A stretch of 64,000 nt of DNA from an uncultured Odoribacter sp. (lineage in GTDB: Bacteria; Bacteroidota; Bacteroidia; Bacteroidales; Marinifilaceae), in NCBI GenBank assembly GCA_910578105.1, contig CAJTPD010000004.1, forward strand, positions 144,933 to 208,932, given 5' to 3'. The translations under genes were made by a program, and so were the position numbers. Below the pieces are notes generated by a model that did no database searches, was not told the DNA's origin, and was given only the letters and a program-made list of their open reading frames with translations. The first letter of the stretch is position 1. The number at the start of each line of letters is the position of its first letter. Below are positions 27,341 to 35,286 of the stretch, in pieces.

Positions 27341-27871
27341 TTATTTGAAAGATTCCGTTTGGTCGTACCAACCGGCGTACATGGAATAGGCATTCACAAT
27401 TCTTTCCACTTCTCCTTTTAACAGGTCTTCTCCCATTTGTTTTATTTTTTTGGCCGGAATACCACCATATACCCATCCGGATTCCACTACGGTGCCTTTG
27501 GTTACGACGCTTCCTGCTGCTACGATTGTATTGCTTTCCACGACGGCATTGTCCAGAACAATGGCTCCCATTCCGATCAATACATTGTCTTTGATTGTAC
27601 AACCATGTACCACTGCATTGTGGGCAATGGATACATTGTTGCCGATGTGGGTCGGGGATTTCTGATAAGTGGCATGTATGGTGGCATTGTCCTGAATGTT
27701 TACTTTGTTTCCGATGCGTATTTCGTGTACATCTCCCCGCAAGACAGCTCCGAACCAGATGCTGCAGTCATCTCCCATTTCCACATCGCCGATGATGGCA
27801 GCATTATCGGCCAGGAAACAATTTTTCCCAATTTTAGGGGTATGTCCGTTTAATGATTTGATGATAGCCAT
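27341..27871 (-). CDS. Gamma-class carbonic anhydrase / hexapeptide acyltransferase-like protein
   Basis: Left-handed beta-helix protein of 176 residues built of hexapeptide repeats (for example IGDVEMGDDCSIW, IGNKVNIQDNATIH, IGNNVSIAHNAVVH). The three zinc-binding histidines expected of the gamma carbonic anhydrase family are in place in HATYQKSPTHIGNN and IAHNAVVH. Most bacterial YrdA/PaaY-type members have uncertain activity, so the enzyme function is known from the family but not shown here. First gene of the unit leading to rpe and ftsE. Confidence 0.92.
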   Translation of the reverse strand: MAIIKSLNGHTPKIGKNCFLADNAAIIGDVEMGDDCSIWFGAVLRGDVHEIRIGNKVNIQDNATIHATYQKSPTHIGNNVSIAHNAVVHGCTIKDNVLIGMGAIVLDNAVVESNTIVAAGSVVTKGTVVESGWVYGGIPAKKIKQMGEDLLKGEVERIVNAYSMYAGWYDQTESFK

Positions 27872-28075
27872 ATGCTGATGAATAAATCTTCAAGTTTTTA
27901 TTTGCGCTTCGAAGTTACAAAATAAGCGTTAAACGGCAATGGAATGAAGAAATTTTCAATTTTTCATTTTCAATTTTAATTATTTAATGAAACTTCCGAA
28001 ACAGCGATAATTAAATGGGCGTAAAAGAGGGTGAAATGATTGGAAGTTTATGGTAATATAAAAGAAAGAAGTAGT

Positions 28076-28507
28076 ATGAATCTGGTGAGGAAAAACAATG
28101 AAACAAGGACATTTTATCCGGGTCTTTTGGACGAATTATTCAATACGGGACTTTCGGTTTTTGAGGACAGAAGGGGAGTTCCTGCACTGAATGTAAAGGA
28201 AGATGATAAGGAATTGGTTCTGGAATTGAAAGTACCGGGTTTGAAGAAAGAGGATATCCATTTGGATTATAATAATGGAATATTGACAATATCCGGGGAA
28301 AGAAATGAGGAAAAAGAGGAGAAAGACAAAGATAAATATCTGAGAAGGGAATTTTGTTCTTATTCTTTCCAGCGGAGTTTCGAACTACCTGAGGACAGGT
28401 ACGATGTGGGAAAAGCCCAGGCGGCCTATAAGGATGGGATTCTTGAGGTAACTTTGCCGAAAAAAGAGCAGCAAGATAAAGTGAGTAGAAAAATAGAGGT
28501 AAAGTAG
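28076..28507 (+). CDS. Hsp20 / alpha-crystallin small heat-shock protein
   Basis: ATP-independent chaperone of 143 residues. The alpha-crystallin domain covers about residues 35-135, with the conserved LELKVPGLKKEDIHLDYNNGILTI opening (cited in part), the SFELPEDRYD turn and the closing YKDGILEVTLPK motif; the I-x-I-type tail is reduced to SRKIEVK. The ATG at 28076 gives the usual MNLVRKNN start; in-frame codons further upstream from a TTG lack family similarity. A single-gene unit closed by a hairpin. Confidence 0.95.
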   Translation: MNLVRKNNETRTFYPGLLDELFNTGLSVFEDRRGVPALNVKEDDKELVLELKVPGLKKEDIHLDYNNGILTISGERNEEKEEKDKDKYLRREFCSYSFQRSFELPEDRYDVGKAQAAYKDGILEVTLPKKEQQDKVSRKIEVK

Positions 28508-28525
28508 GTAGTTTGATTTTAGTGG

Positions 28526-28560
28526 TCGGCCGGTCCCGAAAGGACCGGCTGATTTATTGT
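28526..28560 (+). terminator. Terminator after hsp20
   Basis: GCCGGTCC (28529-28536) pairs with GGACCGGC (28542-28549) around a CGAAA loop; three weaker pairs extend the stem. The downstream T content is moderate. Confidence 0.75.
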
Positions 28561-28606
28561 TATAAATCAGTATTAAAAAAAATAATTGATTTTTTATTGA
28601 AAAATA

Positions 28607-28639
28607 TTTGGAGAAATGAAGTAAAAGCTTTTATCTTTG
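28607..28639 (+). promoter_or_regulatory. Promoter of tRNA-Gly
   Basis: TTTG at 28607-28610 and TATCTTTG at 28632-28639, separated by 21 bases, match the Bacteroidota consensus. The transcript would start about 25 bases upstream of the mature tRNA. Confidence 0.7.
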
Positions 28640-28670
28640 CGGCGTCAAAAGACAGAGAAGTTATTATTTT

Positions 28671-28743
<73 letters not shown>

Positions 28744-28826
28744 CTTTCAAGCCGGAAGTTGTCCGGCTTTTATTTTGTCTTTGAAAATTTCCCCGGAAGT
28801 GGGTGGGCTTGCTTTGAAATTTCCTA

Positions 28827-28834
28827 TCTTTGTA
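28827..28834 (+). promoter_or_regulatory. Candidate -7 element for the Pif1-like helicase gene
   Basis: TATCTTTG, exact -7 form, 23 bases before the ATG at 28857. No TTTG at the standard spacing. Confidence 0.45.
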
Positions 28835-28856
28835 AGGTAATCATTGGTGTTAAGCG

Positions 28857-30980
28857 ATGGAATCCAATCCGCAGTTAGATTTAGCTTTCAATTTTTTAGA
28901 ATATACCGGGACCAGTGTTTTTTTGACAGGTAAAGCCGGTACCGGAAAGACTACATTTTTGCGGGAATTGAAACAGCGTTCTCCAAAACGCATGATTATA
29001 GTGGCTCCGACCGGTGTTGCTGCCATGAATGCCGGTGGAGTGACCATCCATTCTTTTTTTCAATTACCATTCGGTCCTTATGTGCCCGGTGCGCTGGAAG
29101 ATGGCCGGAGAGAAACAAAGCATGCGATGCATCGGTTTGGTAAAGAGAAGATAAATATAATCCGGAGTATGGATTTGCTGGTCATTGATGAGGTCAGTAT
29201 GGTGAGGGCTGATTTATTGGATGCGGTGAGTGATGTGCTGAAACGTTACCGGGACAAGGAGAAACCGTTTGGCGGAATACAATTGTTGTTAATCGGCGAT
29301 TTGCAGCAATTGGCACCGGTAGTGAAGGAGGAGGAATGGGGATTGTTGAGGGAGGTTTATGAATCTCCGTTTTTCTTTTGTAGCCGGGCTTTGAGGGAGG
29401 TTTCTTATGTGAGTATAGAATTGGAATACGTTTACAGGCAGTCCGATATGGTTTTCATTGAGCTATTGAATAAAATCCGGGATAACCGGGCGGATAATGC
29501 GGTGCTTCAGGCCTTGAACAGACGTTGTATTTCTGATTTTAATCCGGACGATACGGAAGGTTATATTACTTTGACCACCCATAATTATCAGGCACAGCGG
29601 ATTAACAGGCGTAAATTGGAGCAACTGGAGGCCCGGGCTTATACTTATAAGGCTGAAATCAAGGATGATTTTCCGGAGTATGCTTTCCCTACAGATGAAC
29701 AATTGGTTTTAAAAAAAGGGGCGCAGGTGATGTTTGTGAAAAATGATTCTTCGCCTGAAAAGCGTTATTACAATGGTAAAATAGGTCATATTACTGCTAT
29801 CAGTGCCGATAATATTATGGTGAGATGCGGAGATGAGGCAAAAGCAATAGCTGTGGTACGGGAGGAATGGACGAATACGAAATACATGATTGACCCGGAA
29901 ACCAAAGAAATTTCGGAGACGATAGCAGGAGTTTTTAAGCAGTATCCGTTAAAGGCAGCCTGGGCAATTACCATACATAAGAGTCAGGGATTGACTTTTG
30001 AGAAGGCCATCATAGATGCAGCGGGAGCTTTTACTCACGGACAGGTATATGTTGCGCTCAGCCGTTGCAAGAGTCTTGAAGGACTGGTGTTAAGTTCGCC
30101 TTTGCGTTCCGGAGCATTGATTAATGATCCGGCTGTTAAACAATTTTCAGAACAGGTGTCACAACATCCGCCAGACCAGGTTTGTCTGGCGGATGCTTGT
30201 CGCAGATATTATTTGCAACTGTTGAAAGAATTATTTGATTATCAATCTGTTTTTCGTAGATTGTATTTTGTGACCCGTTTGTTTCAGGAACATTTGTGGA
30301 AGTTGTATCCGGATTTGACAGAGCGTTTTGAAAGCGTGCGGGGTTGTTGCCGCGATGAGTTGGCGGAAGTGGGGAAACGTTTCCAGGGACAATTGGAACG
30401 GATGATAAACGAATGTGACGATTATAAAGAGGCTCCGCATATTGCCGACCGGATTGGTAAGGGAATTCATTATTTTAAGGAGAAAACCCGGGGGTATTTT
30501 GCGTCGTTGCTGGATGAGGCAAACCCGGAGATTGATAACAAAGAACTCCGGAAGGCAGTAGGGGAAGCTTTGTTGCGTTTACGACAGGAGGTTGAATTAA
30601 AAATGGCTGTACTGGAAGCTGCTGCCGGGGGTTTTGAAGTGAAATCTTATTTGGCTGCCAGGGCAAAAGCTTTGCTTGAAAAGCCGGAAGTGTTTTTGAA
30701 GAAACCAGAAACTCCTAAAGTGGAAGTCAGCAATGATATATTGCATCCGAAGTTGTACAATGCATTAAGGAGTTGGCGGAGTGAAGAGGCTAAAAAGCAG
30801 GGGCTTCCTGCTTATACGGTTTTGCATCAGAAGGCTGTTTTGGGAATTTCCAATACGTTGCCGACGAATGGCAAAGAGATGCTGGCTGTTCCCGGTGTCG
30901 GGAAGAAGGTGTTGGAAAGGTATGGGAGTGTGTTATTGGAAATTGTGGACCGGTATCGTTTTGATTTTAAGCAGGGATAA
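28857..30980 (+). CDS. Pif1-like superfamily 1B helicase with C-terminal HRDC domain
   Basis: ATP-dependent DNA helicase of 707 residues. The N-terminal core has Walker A GKAGTGKT (25-32), Walker B LLVIDEVSMV, the LLLIGDLQQLAPV motif III, and the C-terminal helicase motif AWAITIHKSQGLTF with YVALSRCKSLEGL. The last 80 residues (about 625-705) form an HRDC-like domain (LYNALRSWRSEEAKKQG, NTLPTNGKEMLAVPGVGKKVLERYG). This architecture is common in Bacteroidota and presumably serves G-quadruplex or recombination intermediates; the precise role is not established here. It directly follows the tRNA gene. Confidence 0.92.
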   Translation: MESNPQLDLAFNFLEYTGTSVFLTGKAGTGKTTFLRELKQRSPKRMIIVAPTGVAAMNAGGVTIHSFFQLPFGPYVPGALEDGRRETKHAMHRFGKEKINIIRSMDLLVIDEVSMVRADLLDAVSDVLKRYRDKEKPFGGIQLLLIGDLQQLAPVVKEEEWGLLREVYESPFFFCSRALREVSYVSIELEYVYRQSDMVFIELLNKIRDNRADNAVLQALNRRCISDFNPDDTEGYITLTTHNYQAQRINRRKLEQLEARAYTYKAEIKDDFPEYAFPTDEQLVLKKGAQVMFVKNDSSPEKRYYNGKIGHITAISADNIMVRCGDEAKAIAVVREEWTNTKYMIDPETKEISETIAGVFKQYPLKAAWAITIHKSQGLTFEKAIIDAAGAFTHGQVYVALSRCKSLEGLVLSSPLRSGALINDPAVKQFSEQVSQHPPDQVCLADACRRYYLQLLKELFDYQSVFRRLYFVTRLFQEHLWKLYPDLTERFESVRGCCRDELAEVGKRFQGQLERMINECDDYKEAPHIADRIGKGIHYFKEKTRGYFASLLDEANPEIDNKELRKAVGEALLRLRQEVELKMAVLEAAAGGFEVKSYLAARAKALLEKPEVFLKKPETPKVEVSNDILHPKLYNALRSWRSEEAKKQGLPAYTVLHQKAVLGISNTLPTNGKEMLAVPGVGKKVLERYGSVLLEIVDRYRFDFKQG

Positions 30981-31014
30981 TGGGTCGTTAAAAAGATAAT
31001 AAACAACTAATAAT

Positions 31015-31911
31015 ATGGAAATGAAAGATATTTATGTATTGGGGGTAGATATTGGCGGGTCGCATATGGCTTGTCAGGTGGTTAATTTACACGGCTGCCG
31101 CCCTTTGTCTGACACCTATGTTGAAGTAAAGGTTTCTGAAAAAGAACCGGCGGGAGTTATTCTGACTGCTTGGGAAAAAGGATTAAAAGCATGTTTGGAA
31201 AAAGCCGGGGGAAAGCCAATCTGTGGTATAGGTGTTGCCATTCCTTCACCCTTTGATTTTATTCAGGGAATTGCTATGGCCGACCATAAGTTTGCATCTT
31301 TGAAAGGGTTGAATATCCGCGAAGAGCTTCACCGGGTGACGGGTATTGCTGCGGATTCCATTTTGTTTACTAATGATGCTGCGGCTTTTGGAATGGGAGT
31401 CTGGAGGTTAAACGGAGCTACAGACCGGCATATGATTGGGGTTACGTTGGGGACCGGATTCGGGGCTTGTTTTATTGTGGACGGGTGTTATACTACCTAT
31501 GGTCCTGGTGTGCCTATTGGCGGAGAGTTGTGGAATTATCCTTTCCGGGGTGTTATTGCCGAAGATTATGTGTCAACACGCTGGTTTGAGGCGCGTTTTG
31601 CCGAATTGACGGGTGAAACAATCAAGGGTCTGAGGGGAATGATTGATTTTTATGAGGCTGGAAAGTATAAAATGGAAACAGAACAGATTTTCCGGGAATT
31701 TTCAGATTCGTTCGGAGAGATTATGCTGCCTTTTATGTTGCGTTTTAAAGCTGATAAATTGGTAATCGGCGGAGGTATGGTGTTGTCGCGACAGTATTTT
31801 TTGCCTTTGATTGAACAATATTTTAGAAACAACGGAGTGGATGCGGCAGTGGTAACACTGGCAGATACGACTTCGGCTATCATCACCGGGGCTGCAGCTT
31901 TGTGTGAGTAG
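31015..31911 (+). CDS. ROK-family protein (putative sugar kinase)
   Basis: Sugar kinase-like protein of 298 residues without a DNA-binding domain, so a kinase rather than a ROK repressor. It shows the phosphate-1 loop GVDIGGSHMACQVV, the catalytic-region FTNDAAAFGMG and the GVTLGTGFGACFIVDG phosphate-2 motif. The zinc-binding CxCGxxGCxE signature of typical ROK glucokinases is missing; the equivalent stretch reads GGELWNYPFRGVIAEDYVS. That raises a question of substrate or activity. It follows the helicase gene after 34 bases; starts at 31015 or 31021 are both possible. Confidence 0.85.
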   Translation: MEMKDIYVLGVDIGGSHMACQVVNLHGCRPLSDTYVEVKVSEKEPAGVILTAWEKGLKACLEKAGGKPICGIGVAIPSPFDFIQGIAMADHKFASLKGLNIREELHRVTGIAADSILFTNDAAAFGMGVWRLNGATDRHMIGVTLGTGFGACFIVDGCYTTYGPGVPIGGELWNYPFRGVIAEDYVSTRWFEARFAELTGETIKGLRGMIDFYEAGKYKMETEQIFREFSDSFGEIMLPFMLRFKADKLVIGGGMVLSRQYFLPLIEQYFRNNGVDAAVVTLADTTSAIITGAAALCE

Positions 31912-32011
31912 ATAGCTTTGGTTCTAACTTTTATAGTGTTATATCGTATACCGTGTTGATAACCGGAAATTGAATGTTCAGTTTCTTTTTTTTACTTTCA
32001 ATTTTTAGATT

Positions 32012-33061
32012 ATGAATCACGGTATAAGTGTTTTATTCCGGGCTATTCCGGTAGCGATGGCATTTATTTGTTTTTTCCTGGGAGGTTTTATCTATTTGTA
32101 TGGGGATGATGGTGCGCGTCAGGTGGCGGGACCTGTTGTATTTTTTCTGGGAGCGGTTTGTCTGGCGTTGTATACAACTGCGGCGACAATAATCCGGCAG
32201 TTGATTCATAAATTTCATCCGGTGCTGAAATACGTTATTCCGGTCTTCGGATATCTGGTGGCTGCCATAGTCCTCATTATGGGTATTGTAGTTTTTGATA
32301 CTGCGCCGAATTCCAATTTTATTGTTTCGGGACATGTTGTGGCGGGTATCGGGCTGATTGCAGCCTGTGTTTCCACAGTGGCAGTTTCTTCTGTGAAATT
32401 TTATCTCATTCCTGTAAACTCAGGTGTGAGTGGGAATATTGTCAACGAGAAAGGTTTCTCGGGGGCGGCACAGTATATTTTAATCGGCTTAGCTGTATTG
32501 ATTTCATTTGTGGCCTGGGTATGGGCCCTTGTTTTATTGTCGAAGATTGATGAGGGAGCTTATTATTTTGTTGCAGGGACTGTAATGGGGGGACTGGCGT
32601 GTATCTGTACCAGTCTGATCGCTTTAGTTGCCAGTATTGTTAAACAGGTCCGGAATACTTATACAGACCGTGACCGGCAGATGTGGCCTAAATTGGTGTT
32701 GTTGATGGGGACTATTGCATTGGTCTGGGGAATAGTTGTGATATTATCCATGGCCGGGGATGCGGCTAATACTACCGGATTTATTATGATAGGTTTAGGA
32801 TTGGTATGTTTTAGTATATCCAGTAAAGTGATTCTGCTGTCGAAAGTATGGAAACAGACTTTTGTTTTGGCTAACCGGATACCGATGATACCGGTTATTA
32901 CTGCATTGTTGTGTTTGTTTCTGGGGGTTTTCTTATTCGAAGAAGGGTTGTATGACAATGCTTTTTTTGTTCCGGCACGTGTGTTGGCTGGATTGGGTGC
33001 CATTTGTTTTTGTTTGTTTTCGATTGTCAGTATACTGGAAAGCGGTACTTCGAAGAAATGA
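32012..33061 (+). CDS. yhiM: YhiM-like (DUF2776) inner-membrane protein
   Basis: Polytopic membrane protein of 349 residues with about ten hydrophobic helices. As I remember the E. coli YhiM sequence (about 350 residues), length and sequence agree throughout, most clearly at the C-terminus: NRIPMIP...CLFLG...RVLAGLGAICFCLFSIVSILESG. YhiM in E. coli has been linked to survival in acid; its transport function, if any, is unsettled. It stands alone between the ROK gene and rarA, with a hairpin just downstream. Confidence 0.85.
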   Translation: MNHGISVLFRAIPVAMAFICFFLGGFIYLYGDDGARQVAGPVVFFLGAVCLALYTTAATIIRQLIHKFHPVLKYVIPVFGYLVAAIVLIMGIVVFDTAPNSNFIVSGHVVAGIGLIAACVSTVAVSSVKFYLIPVNSGVSGNIVNEKGFSGAAQYILIGLAVLISFVAWVWALVLLSKIDEGAYYFVAGTVMGGLACICTSLIALVASIVKQVRNTYTDRDRQMWPKLVLLMGTIALVWGIVVILSMAGDAANTTGFIMIGLGLVCFSISSKVILLSKVWKQTFVLANRIPMIPVITALLCLFLGVFLFEEGLYDNAFFVPARVLAGLGAICFCLFSIVSILESGTSKK

Positions 33062-33088
33062 GACTGAAACAATGAAAAAAGAAAAATT

Positions 33089-33120
33089 AAATCCGTATCT
33101 TTGTGAAAAGATACGGATTT
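33089..33120 (+). repeat. Inverted repeat with embedded -7 element between yhiM-like gene and rarA
   Basis: AAATCCGTATCTT (33089-33101) pairs with AAGATACGGATTT (33108-33120) over a 6-base loop: a 13-bp stem ending in T-rich sequence. The left arm and loop contain TATCTTTG (33096-33103), an exact -7 element. It can serve as terminator for the upstream gene, promoter for rarA (ATG at 33125), or both. Confidence 0.65.
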
Positions 33121-33124
33121 ATTT

Positions 33125-34396
33125 ATGGGGAATCAGCCGTTAGCAGAGAGATTGCGGCCCAAGACACTGGATGATTATATTGGTCAGCAGCATTTGGTGG
33201 GCAAGGGAAAAGTATTGCGCAAGATGATAGAATCGGGTGTTGTGTCTTCTTTTATTTTATGGGGACCTCCCGGAGTTGGCAAGACTACGCTTGCTATGAT
33301 TATTGCCGAACAACTAAACCGTCCTTTTTATGTTTTGAGTGCAGTAAGTTCCGGTGTAAAGGATGTGCGTGAAGTGATACAGAAAGCTGAGAGTCAGCGT
33401 TTTTTCAATACTCCCAATCCGATTCTGTTTATTGATGAAATCCATCGTTTTTCTAAAGCCCAGCAGGATTCTTTGCTTGCAGCCGTAGAAAAAGGTACAG
33501 TGACTTTAATTGGTGCTACGACGGAAAATCCTTCTTTTGAAGTGATTTCTCCGTTGCTTTCCCGTTGTCAGGTGTATGTTTTAAAGGCTCAGGAACGGAG
33601 TGACCTGGAAAATCTGATAGACCGGGCTGTCATTAAAGATTTTTATCTGAAGGAAAAAAATATTGTAGTCAAAGAAAAGGAAGCTTTGATTTCATTTAGC
33701 GGGGGAGATGCCCGGAAATTACTGAATATTCTGGAATTGGTTGTGAATGCCCAGGCCGGCCCGGAAATCGTTATTGACAATGACATTGTCCGGAGGGAAT
33801 TACAAGAGAATCCTCTGATGTATGACAAGGACGGGGAGCAGCATTATGATATTATTTCGGCCATGATTAAATCAATCCGGGGAAGTGACCCGAATGCAGC
33901 CCTGTATTATATGGCGAGGATGCTTGAAGGAGGGGAAGACCCTAAATTTATTGCCCGCCGTTTGCTGATATCGGCTTCCGAGGATATTGGTCTGGCCAAT
34001 CCGAATGCCATGTTGCTGGCCAATACTTGTTTTGATGTCGTTCATAAAATCGGAATGCCGGAAGCGCGGATTCCTTTGTCGGAATGTGTTATTTATCTGG
34101 CTACTTCTCCCAAAAGTAATTCGGCTTATCTGGCCATTAATCAGGCCATGGCATTGGTCAGACAAACGGGGAATGTGGCGGTGCCCTTATACCTGAGAAA
34201 TGCTCCGACTAAGCTGATGAAGGAATTGAATTACGGAAAAGATTATAAGTATGCACATGATTATCCCGGTAATTTTGTGGAGATGGAGTTTATGCCTGAA
34301 GAATTGAAGAAGGAGATTTTTTATAAGCCTCAAGGGAATGCGGCGGAGTTGAAAATTCTGGAACGTTTGAAAAACTGGTGGAAGAAAAAATATTGA
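33125..34396 (+). CDS. rarA: Replication-associated recombination protein A (RarA/MgsA)
   Basis: AAA+ ATPase of 423 residues that acts at stalled replication forks. It opens with the family signature PLAERLRPKTLDDYIGQQHLVG, followed by Walker A GPPGVGKTT, Walker B ILFIDEIHRFSKAQQDSLL, sensor 1 GATTENPSFE and the C-terminal MgsA tetramerisation region (DPNAALYYMARMLEGGEDP, SEDIGLANPNAM). The start at 33125 lies very close to the predicted promoter start, so the leader would be under 20 bases. Confidence 0.97.
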   Translation: MGNQPLAERLRPKTLDDYIGQQHLVGKGKVLRKMIESGVVSSFILWGPPGVGKTTLAMIIAEQLNRPFYVLSAVSSGVKDVREVIQKAESQRFFNTPNPILFIDEIHRFSKAQQDSLLAAVEKGTVTLIGATTENPSFEVISPLLSRCQVYVLKAQERSDLENLIDRAVIKDFYLKEKNIVVKEKEALISFSGGDARKLLNILELVVNAQAGPEIVIDNDIVRRELQENPLMYDKDGEQHYDIISAMIKSIRGSDPNAALYYMARMLEGGEDPKFIARRLLISASEDIGLANPNAMLLANTCFDVVHKIGMPEARIPLSECVIYLATSPKSNSAYLAINQAMALVRQTGNVAVPLYLRNAPTKLMKELNYGKDYKYAHDYPGNFVEMEFMPEELKKEIFYKPQGNAAELKILERLKNWWKKKY

Positions 34397-34433
34397 TTTA
34401 TTGTTTGGTGTATAGAATTGTTTATAGAATAAA

Positions 34434-35252
34434 ATGGTGGATAAAATGAAAATATTGGATGAAATTACCGGGAAAGGTATGTTTTTTTTGCTGGCAGGGC
34501 CTTGTGTCATAGAAGGGGAGGAAATGGCTTTGGAAATTGCTCGGCATATATCAGAAGTGACTGATAAGTTGGGAATTCCATATATATTCAAAGGTTCTTT
34601 CAAGAAAGCCAATCGTTCACGTCTGGATTCTTTTACGGGAATAGGAGATGAAAAGGCTTTGAAAATTCTGGCCAAAGTCCGGAAAGATTTTCAAATTCCG
34701 GTGGTTACTGACATTCATAGTGCAGAAGATGCTGTTATGGCTGCAGAATATGTGGATGTTTTGCAGATTCCGGCGTTCCTGTGCCGCCAGACGGATTTAC
34801 TGGTGGCAGCGGCGCGTACCGGTAAAGTTGTAAATGTGAAGAAAGGACAATTCCTTTCTCCGGATGCCATGCGGTTTGCTGTCGATAAGGTCCGGGAGTC
34901 CGGAAATGAGAATGTCATGGTTACAGAACGGGGAACTACTTTCGGTTATCAGGATTTGATAGTGGATTACCGGGGAATTCGTATGATGCAGGAGAGTTGT
35001 CATTGTCCTGTTGTTGTGGATGCCACCCATTCTTTGCAACAGCCGAATCAGGCTAGCGGGGTCACCGGAGGGCAGCCTGAGCTTATTGAAACTATTGCCA
35101 AGGCCGGAATAGCTGTAGGAGCGGACGGTTTATTTATAGAAACCCATCCTGAGCCGAAAGTGGCAAAATCGGATGGGGCAAATATGCTGCGGCTGGATTT
35201 ACTGGAAGCTTTGCTGGAAAAGTTGGTACGGATACGGAAAGCCATTCAATGA
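34434..35252 (+). CDS. kdsA: 3-deoxy-8-phosphooctulonate synthase (KDO-8-P synthase)
   Basis: Condenses phosphoenolpyruvate with arabinose-5-phosphate to make KDO-8-phosphate for the lipid A inner core. 272 residues, normal length. The family landmarks LLAGPCVIEGEEMA, FKGSFKKANRSR, VTDIHSAEDA, QIPAFLCRQTDLL, DATHSLQQPN and FIETHPEPKVAKSDGANML are all present. The cysteine in AGPCVIE suits a metal-dependent class. It lies 37 bases after rarA and is convergent with mutS2. An alternative start is the ATG at 34446. Confidence 0.97.
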   Translation: MVDKMKILDEITGKGMFFLLAGPCVIEGEEMALEIARHISEVTDKLGIPYIFKGSFKKANRSRLDSFTGIGDEKALKILAKVRKDFQIPVVTDIHSAEDAVMAAEYVDVLQIPAFLCRQTDLLVAAARTGKVVNVKKGQFLSPDAMRFAVDKVRESGNENVMVTERGTTFGYQDLIVDYRGIRMMQESCHCPVVVDATHSLQQPNQASGVTGGQPELIETIAKAGIAVGADGLFIETHPEPKVAKSDGANMLRLDLLEALLEKLVRIRKAIQ

Positions 35253-35286
35253 CAGACGGGTAAAAGTTGCCGGGCGGTGGAAGGTT

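Noticed and set aside
34434..35286. Possible terminator between kdsA and mutS2.
   Set aside because: The 34 bases between the convergent stops contain no stem of useful length.
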